Assembly (NCBI RefSeq): GCF_027943255.1
Contig: NC_072894.1
Coordinates: forward strand, 82,375,601-82,439,600
Direction: 5' to 3'
DNA length: 64,000 nt
Origin: Anastrepha obliqua
Taxonomy: Eukaryota > Arthropoda > Insecta > Diptera > Tephritidae
The position numbers were made by a program, and so were the translations under genes. Positions 58,015 through 64,000 of this stretch are shown here, piece after piece; positions within the stretch are counted from its first letter, which is position 1, and the number at the start of each line of letters is the position of its first letter. The notes below the pieces were generated by a model that was given only the letters and a program-made list of their open reading frames with translations, had not been told where the DNA came from and did no database searches.

Positions 58015-58290
58015 CCGTGTATATCGTATTAAGACCTATATAAAAGAAATCCATTATTTTTGCGCAAATGGTTTAAAACTGTTTTATGGTCGATCTTTAG
58101 TTCCTGAGCGAGTCTACGACTACTAACATGTCGGGCCAACTTCGATTACTTCTTTTACATCTAAAATGCCGACGAAACCAAAATTGCACGTTATTCGCTG
58201 TTACAGTATCGGCACCATAAACACTATTCACAATTTCAGTTGCCTGGTTTGCATTTTCGCCTTTATCAAAGATAAACTGTAAAATTTAAC
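58015..58290 (-). pseudogene. Mariner N-terminal fragment
   Basis: The minus strand reads FIFDKGENANQATEIVNSVY, GADTVTANNVQFWFRRHFR, and then, in broken frames, ARRLAQELKIDHKTVLNHLR-like words. This is the paired helix-turn-helix of a mariner transposase. The catalytic part is absent. Confidence 0.55.
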
Positions 58291-58617
58291 AAATTTTCTC
58301 TTTGTTGACTTCGATTGTTAACACCCTGTAACTCACAACTGAATGAAATAAGCAAAAAAACAGTAAAATAATTTTGTTAGTGTGAAATGAATGGACTTAT
58401 TTTTCCCCAAACTAATATACATACATATGTATTTATATAACTTTTCTTGATATTAGCTCGTTGTATGGCATCAAGAACTGATACATATTTTATTCCTGAT
58501 TCTGCTTCATAGAGAATTATTCTCCGGGCAATTTTAGTGTCGCTTCGTACACATATCACTTTTGTATTTATGTAGATATATTTAGCATTTTTCTTATTTT
58601 ATTTCGTCGTTCATATA

Positions 58618-59416
58618 CAGAGTGGGCCAAATAAGACCTACTAATGTTAAACACAAAAAACTTTTGCAATAATCATTTATTTTGGTTAATTGTTTTTATA
58701 CATTGAATATATTTTATGGAAATTATGTATGAAATATTACATCAGACAAATGTCCACCATTTTTCTCGATACAAAGATTGGTTTTTTTAACGCGTTTTTC
58801 ATTACACATAATGTTTCTGGCTCAGTATTTCGTCTCGAATATTTTGCTTCAGTTGTCTAATAGCCTCTGGTTTATTAAGATACACTTTGACTTTTAAATA
58901 TCCCCATAAAAAGAAGTCGGACGCAGTCAAATTTGGCGAATGAAGTGGCCAAGGGAAATCTGAATTTTTGGAAATCAGATTGTGTCAAACGAATAGCGTA
59001 TTGTAGTCGTTGTTGGTGGTCTTGCGGTAGCAGTGCTTGCACAATTCGAGTTTTGTATGGGTAAATATTAAGATCCAACTTAAAAATTCTACGCAATGTC
59101 GTTCTGGAAATGCCCAATTGGCTGGAACGACGGCGAGTAGAGACAGATGGATCATCTGCAACACTCTGCCGCACAGTTTCCACGTTGTCTTCAGGGCGAA
59201 TATTTCGATGGGCACTTAATCCAGGACGGTCGGACACTGAACCCTGTTCCCCCCTAGAAAAACTCGATAATTTTAACGCGTTGTGTTGTACTGTAGGGTT
59301 CCATAATAAATTTCCTTCAATTCAATTATAACCTACAAAAAGAGAAAAATAAATATGTCAAAAAATAAAAAAGTTATTTGTGCTTAACATTAGTAGGTCT
59401 TATTTGGCCCACCCTG
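58618..59416 (-). mobile_element. DD41D-like element, internally deleted (799 bp)
   Basis: Ends CAG(A/G)GTGGGCCAAATAAGAC are inverted over about 30 bases, with TA on both sides. The minus strand keeps the helix-turn-helix half (NVETVRQSVADDPSVSTRRR, SSQLGISRTTLRRIF), then jumps to the end of the catalytic half (SPNLTASDFFLWGYLKVKVY in another frame). QQD and the first Asp region are lost. Non-autonomous. Confidence 0.75.
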
Positions 59417-60756
59417 TACTTTCATTTTAGCCTTTACTTTTATTGCGCAGAAAAATAACAGAAATTGATTGTTTATGTTCTATTCTATTGATAAAATTGG
59501 TGAGGCGAACGAGAAAGTAGGAATAAAAGAATGAGAAAAAAAAACTATAAAGGACGAATAGAAATCCTCCCTTGAAAGTTAAAGTATTACATTCATGTGT
59601 GGGTATGAATGTACTAAAAAAAAGAATATGCAGATAATGCCACGGTAAAAAAATAGGATATACTTGGATTGAGAATTTACTGCCGTACTGCCCGACAGCA
59701 GGTGAGAGTTTCCCATAGGAGAATTTTGTGATGTTTTGCTTTTGTATAAATACATTAATGCAGATATATGTATAGTATGTATGCCCTAGAGGGAATCTGA
59801 GTCAGTGAGAGGGTCTTAAAGTATTTTTTAATTAACAACAGAAATTTGATGCTCATATTCAGGTTGCCAAAACTAAAGTGTTCAGAAAGGAAACTTGTCT
59901 CTAATACTTCCATCAAGTATATGTGTATGATGAACAAGGTAGTTTAAAATATCGTATTGATTAGATTATTTTATTTACTTATTGAGGTATAGATTTAATA
60001 ATTTTTTTTGGCACTTTGTTTAATGAAACTTTATTTTGAAAAAGAATGATAATTCACACTTACAAAGGCATGCACAATTTAACATTTATTTTTCGGTATA
60101 TTCCTATGTCGCTTGTAGCTCATAAGTCATTTTCCTGCCGGGTAACAATAGGTAAGATGCTTTAGTAGTTTTTTTATTTAGCTACGAAAATAATAAACGT
60201 GACAACGCAGTTGGATGCGGGTGAAAAGGTAGGCACAATAAATGCTTTTAAAGCAAAATTGCGATAAGGTAATTTTTTTAGGGTAGCGTGAGTGAGCAAA
60301 TCATCGGCAAATTATTAGACTTTTCAGCATTCTTATCGTGTTTACCATTTCTGTTTAATTATAGAATTATGTCAAAAACGTGCAGAAGGATGTACATACA
60401 TATGTACAGATGAATGAGACGAAGTAAATGCGATATTCCTTTAATAAAAGAAGTGTGTTCAGTGCTGACTTAAGAGAACAATACGAAGCAACGACCTGTA
60501 TTACAAGCTTGAATACATCGCCTTTATCCCAGCGCATAACAGAAATATGCCGACCTTGCTCTATGCATAGGGTGTTTCAAAGGAGATGCATCTCTTTGGC
60601 AGCAATTGTTTTTTCCAGACAATTGATACTACACATTTACACCTTCACGTATACGTTAACACGCAAAACTGTTAAATTTAGCTGCTGAAAAGTTATGTGT
60701 CATTCAAGATAAAACTGTGCACCACGAATCAGTGAGTTCGTGAGGTTTTTAGGCTT
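59417..60756. other. Unassigned DNA
   Basis: A+T-rich. An open frame at 60428-60688 has no recognised domain. GGGTGTTTCAAAGGAGATG near 60570 looks like a transposon tip but has no partner. Confidence 0.35.
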
Positions 60757-60860
60757 GCGGAGTCATCGGACCGTACTTCTTCAAATATTCTGCCGGCAAT
60801 GCTGTTTCGGTGTACGGTGAAAGTTAACGGCACATGATAACAAACTTTTTATGGCCTTAA
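60757..60860 (+). pseudogene. DD41D-like transposase scrap
   Basis: Reads GVIGPYFFKYSAGNAVSVYG and then ER*RHMITNFL. This matches the [20 protein letters not shown] and [12 protein letters not shown] block of the rosa-type elements here. Confidence 0.5.
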
Positions 60861-60964
60861 TTAACATGACTGTGCCCTTTGGCACACAGTCTGGAATTGT
60901 AGAAAATTTGAATATGCGCATCCTGTGTTAGCAGAGGAATCGTGCTGGGCGACTGGTTATTATG

Positions 60965-61128
60965 GTGCTCACACTCACCAACGTAAACGTACTCCCGTAT
61001 CAGCTGACAGGATGAAACTAATGAGAGCCCCATGTAAATCAATTCTCACCACCGTTCCGTTCCGTAGTACCGTTGTTTCATCGTGTCAGCTGATACAGGC
61101 GTACGTTTACGTTGGTGAGTTTGAGCAC
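60965..61128. mobile_element. 164-bp hairpin MITE with 54-bp inverted repeats
   Basis: 60965-61018 and 61075-61128 are reverse complements with four mismatches (GTGCTCACACTCACCAACGT... / GTGCTCAAACTCACCAACGT...). The spacer is only 56 bp. There is no coding. The transcript would fold into a long hairpin. Confidence 0.7.
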
Positions 61129-62611
61129 TATTACGCTTCATTTGTAGGTAAAAAAAAATCAGCCGTCCATTTATCACCCCCTACTTTACATCTTTCTTAG
61201 GATGAGACTTAAATGCGTTCTAAATTAGCAACTGAATAGCTGTTGGGTTATCGACCATAGCGGTTGACCAATTTTCAATACAATTTCTTGAGTTATTTTT
61301 TTGTATCAAAGATTTGTAGAATTGGCAAAAGTGGGAAGTTGCCATGTGACCTTTGATAAAAACTTGTATCAGAATATTTAATTATTGGATTTCTATTTGT
61401 AAAAAGTAAAATAACGCCAAGTTTCATGCGTATAAGTAAATTACATGTGATTTTTGTCGATACATTAACTGGTGATATTAGAAAAAACGTTTTAATATAA
61501 TACTTAATTTTATAATTTCACAAGCATGGTGGGCTCCAAAGTCGGCCCAATGGAATTATAGTCTTACAAAAACTTTTTTTTTATGAAATAGTACCACGTT
61601 CTGCCACACAATTTCTGTAAAAACGGTAACGTCACGTGTTCTGTCAGTAGAATGTTGACAATTTGATGGTCAGCGCTAGCTAATCACGAGCAATAGTTTT
61701 CTCTACGGAGTTGAAATGGAAGAGGAAATGTAAATTTTTATTTAATAAATACTACTTTCAAGTTCACTATTTATTGTTTTTTCTTTTTTTTTGGTTTTAG
61801 TGTTAAACTAAATTCAAATAAAACGAAGTTATTGGCCCAAGCTTCCAAATTTTAAAGTAACTCGTTCGCCGTGAAATATTTTCTGCTATATTGGGCAGCT
61901 AATCAACTGCGTATCAGCAACGGGCTATCATAACAGGATCACAATATTGCTGTATAACTATTTAGTATGGCGAGCACACACTGTATACTCGTATTACCTC
62001 TGGTAAATGGACTATTTAAAAAAACCAATTATATACGCTATCGTCAACGAGGTGTCTTTGGGCGCACAAGGTTGCATTATTGACTTCGCTGCAGAAAAGT
62101 TGTGCCCTTTATCGTCTCTTCCATTTTATGTTTGTTTTCTGTTCGAAACAATTTTTAATTCAATTTCATACATTGTAAGGAATTTTCAGTGCTTTCAACT
62201 AAAAACTCTTTCGAAAGTGCAGAACTACAGACATAAACATATGCACACTGGGGCACGACCAGCTATTTAGGCGTTGCAAGTGTTGACGGTATATATGTAC
62301 ATACATACATACGTACATATGAATGCATTTCAGTTTGTGCAGTTTGTACGCTACCGCTGGCAAAACTTTTGCAAAAGTTTGATTTTTAATATAATTTGGA
62401 GAAAGTTTTTTTTCGGTTTAGTTTGCGTACAGTTTCACCTTTTTTGCGTCAGTTTGAGATAATGCAAATATAATATAACAGAATTAATAACAAGGCGCAA
62501 AATAAAAAGAGTTCTGGCCAAAGTATACATATTTCATGAAGTAAATCACTTAAACTTAAAATCTAAAGAAAATTTTGTGGACCGAGAGACAAATGTATTA
62601 CGAGTATAAGA
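61129..62611. other. Unassigned DNA
   Basis: Nothing recognised beyond a TACATACATACG microsatellite near 62295-62320. Confidence 0.4.
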
Positions 62612-62790
62612 GGCCTTTCAAAAAAGAGAAAAATTCCTAGATGGTACCCTTTTTCTAAGTAATCCTTGACATTTGTCAAGTAGACAGATAGTCAATTTAC
62701 ACGATAGAAAAATGCCTTAAAATTATTGAAATTTATTATGAAAATGGGGGATCTTCAGAAACACTTCCTCGCGAAATTCGTAAAACATTT
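62612..62790 (+). pseudogene. DD41D-like element 5' end
   Basis: GAGGCCTTTCAAAAAAGAG resembles the terminal repeat at 39020. IEKCLKIIEIYYENGGSSET and LPREIRKTF (in two frames) match the first 35 residues of the transposase at 38540-39020. It is cut by the tail of a SINE. Confidence 0.5.
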
Positions 62791-62798
62791 TGATTGGA

Positions 62799-62942
62799 TT
62801 ATATATATATATATATATACACCGCGTACACCTGTTTGGGTGTTTGGCCGAGTTTCTCCTTCTAGTACGACGTGCGTCTTGATGTTGTTCCACCAATGGA
62901 AGGCTCTACAGTTTCAAGCTGACTCCGAAAGGCAGATCATTT
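62799..62942 (-). mobile_element. SINE 3' half with AT tail
   Basis: The minus-strand copy has an (AT)n tail at 62799-62819, then TGTTTGGGTGTTTGGCCGAG and TGATGTTGTTCCACCAATGG on the plus strand. It stops at GGCAGATCATTTTT, so the head is missing. Confidence 0.65.
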
Positions 62943-62945
62943 TTA

Positions 62946-63567
62946 ACACACTTTTATTAGGACGGGTTGTATGTATGTATGTATGTATGTATGTATGTAT
63001 ATATGTAACGGAATCTTTGAGCTTAATTTTCACTGGCTTCTAAACATCTGATCGACTTGAAATTTTGCACACCTATCAAGGACCGATGAGAATGCAATAA
63101 TTTGATAAAAATTTTCCATTATCCCTATTGGGATTGCCAGGATTAATATTTTCTTTTTTTACCTGTGGGCAAAAAGTAAGGTGAATTTGGTTGTAAAATG
63201 AAAAATCGTCATTTATTCTTGTAAATCAATTTCATCCCCTTCAAAATAATGCCCTCTCGATGAAATACACTTATGCCAACGAGTTTTCCAATCCCCGAAA
63301 CATGCCAAATAGTCCATTTCCGGTAGTGGTCTCTTGAGTTTTGGGAATAGCCAGAAGTCACACGGAGCCAAATCAGGCGAATACGGTGGTTGCGGAACGA
63401 TATGCGTGGAATTTTTGGCGAAATAGTCACGAAGAACGAGTGCAGTGTGAGACATGTGAGATAAATTTTCCATTATCCTTATTAGGATTGCCAGGATTAA
63501 TATTTTATTTTTTTAACACACTTTTATTAGCTCGGGTTGTATGTATGAATGACTGTAACGGAATCTT
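62946..63567. repeat. Tandem repeat, unit about 220 bp, interrupted by a mariner
   Basis: AACACACTTTTATTAG, then GGTTGTATGTATG and GTAACGGAATCTT, occurs at about 62946 and again at 63515. GGATTGCCAGGATTAATATT occurs at about 63131 and 63485. The order suggests at least two head-to-tail units; a mariner fragment fills the second one. A GTAT microsatellite is at 62968-63001. Confidence 0.5.
63164..63468 (-). mobile_element. Mariner C-terminal fragment
   Basis: Begins CCTGTGGGCAAAAAGTAAGG after TA. The minus strand reads HTALVLRDYFAKNSTHIVPQ, PPYSPDLAPCDFWLFPKLKR, then skips to GDWKTRWHKCISSRGHYFEG. The second end is missing and an internal piece of the protein is deleted. Confidence 0.7.
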
Positions 63568-63725
63568 ACAAATAGAGTAATTCAAATTAGAGTTAAAAGC
63601 GTGGGATGCATTTTGCTTCACTTTCATAACCCTCTGTACATAGGTAGTTGCCAATAGAATGATTGTAATATTTACTATATCAAGCATCCCACGCTTTTAA
63701 CTCTAATTTGAATTACTCTATTTGT
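63568..63725. mobile_element. 158-bp MITE with perfect 42-bp inverted repeats
   Basis: 63568-63609 (ACAAATAGAGTAATTCAAAT...GTGGGATGC) is the exact reverse complement of 63684-63725. The 74-bp spacer has no coding. Perfect arms suggest recent activity or gene conversion. Confidence 0.75.
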
Positions 63726-63890
63726 ATCTTAATTTTTGTTATAATTCTGTTCTGAGGTAGTTGACTATGACTGATCCTTCGATTTGCTATTACTTCATTA
63801 TAGGTCTCTTTGTCATTAAAATTTATTTTCTACTTTTTAGTTCGATTAGCAATAAAAGCGTGTTTTTTAGTTTTTTTAAGCTATATTTTA

Positions 63891-63995
63891 TTTATGATGA
63901 GCTTTTTCGTTGAAGAAATACACTCGGAGGTTTGGTGTTTCACCGAGATTCGAACCTACTTTCAAATATTACTGACGTACGACGCCATTTGCAAA
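63891..63995 (-). repeat. SINE 5' half, internally deleted
   Basis: ATGATGAGCTTTTTCGTTGA and GAAATACACTCGGAGGTTTG run directly into the tRNA-like head (CCGAGATTCGAACC = B box). The middle between GGTTTG and the head is missing. The copy meets the window edge. Confidence 0.55.
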
Positions 63996-64000
63996 AGTTA

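Noticed and set aside
55995..64000. Search for the Tet CXXC exon
   Set aside because: No CxxCxxC...KFGG pattern was recognised on the minus strand; the exon is probably outside the window, but small exons are easy to miss by eye.
1..64000. CRISPR arrays, rRNA and true tRNA genes
   Set aside because: No regular spacer arrays and no rRNA sequence were seen. tRNA-like boxes occur only in SINE heads.

Overview
The window looks like nuclear DNA of a higher fly, most likely a tephritid fruit fly. It is A+T rich, full of GTAT/TACATATGTA microsatellites, has short GT-AG introns, and carries Tc1/mariner relics of the rosa (DD41D) type, first described from a Ceratitis species. No bacterial, CRISPR or tRNA gene features were seen. 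The species call is an inference.

Three host genes can be read through. Two adjacent plus-strand genes encode Golgi polypeptide N-acetylgalactosaminyltransferases of the GALNT10-like clade: gene 1 (about 2471-5007) and gene 2 (23368-37347). Both have three coding exons with introns at the same positions and in the same phases, so they are a tandem duplicate pair. Intron 1 is 72 bp in gene 1 but about 12.1 kb in gene 2, where it is packed with transposons. On the minus strand, 55987 to 49460, lie the last five coding exons of a TET methylcytosine dioxygenase gene (Tet). Its catalytic residues are intact, and a low-complexity insert of roughly 600 residues splits its double-stranded beta-helix. 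Its 5' exons, expected to hold the CXXC finger, were not found and probably lie beyond the right edge.

Layout: 1-2370 upstream DNA with SINE and LINE scraps; 2371-5050 GalNAc-transferase gene 1; 5051-23267 repeat-rich intergenic DNA (SINEs, a PIF/Harbinger relic with a MADF remnant, MITEs, nested LINEs, mariner, a rosa-type element, a near full-length RT/RNase H LINE section); 23268-37516 gene 2 with its transposon-filled intron (maT, mariner, Mos-like deletion derivative, jockey-like LINE split by a rosa element, piggyBac-like MITE, long-TIR element with a Cys-rich pseudogene); 37541-42310 Helitron-like element, LINE and mariner relics and an unidentified broken reading frame; 42311-49459 A+T-rich DNA downstream of Tet; 49460-55987 Tet; 56000-64000 Tet upstream or intronic DNA with SINEs, deleted DD41D and mariner elements, two very tidy inverted-repeat MITEs and a tandem repeat.

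The host genes have unrelated jobs: mucin-type O-glycosylation in the Golgi, and nuclear oxidation of methylated nucleic acid. Most of the window is a record of nested transposition. At least nine elements can be bounded by their own terminal inverted repeats and target-site duplications. All calls come from reading the sequence; no database search was run.
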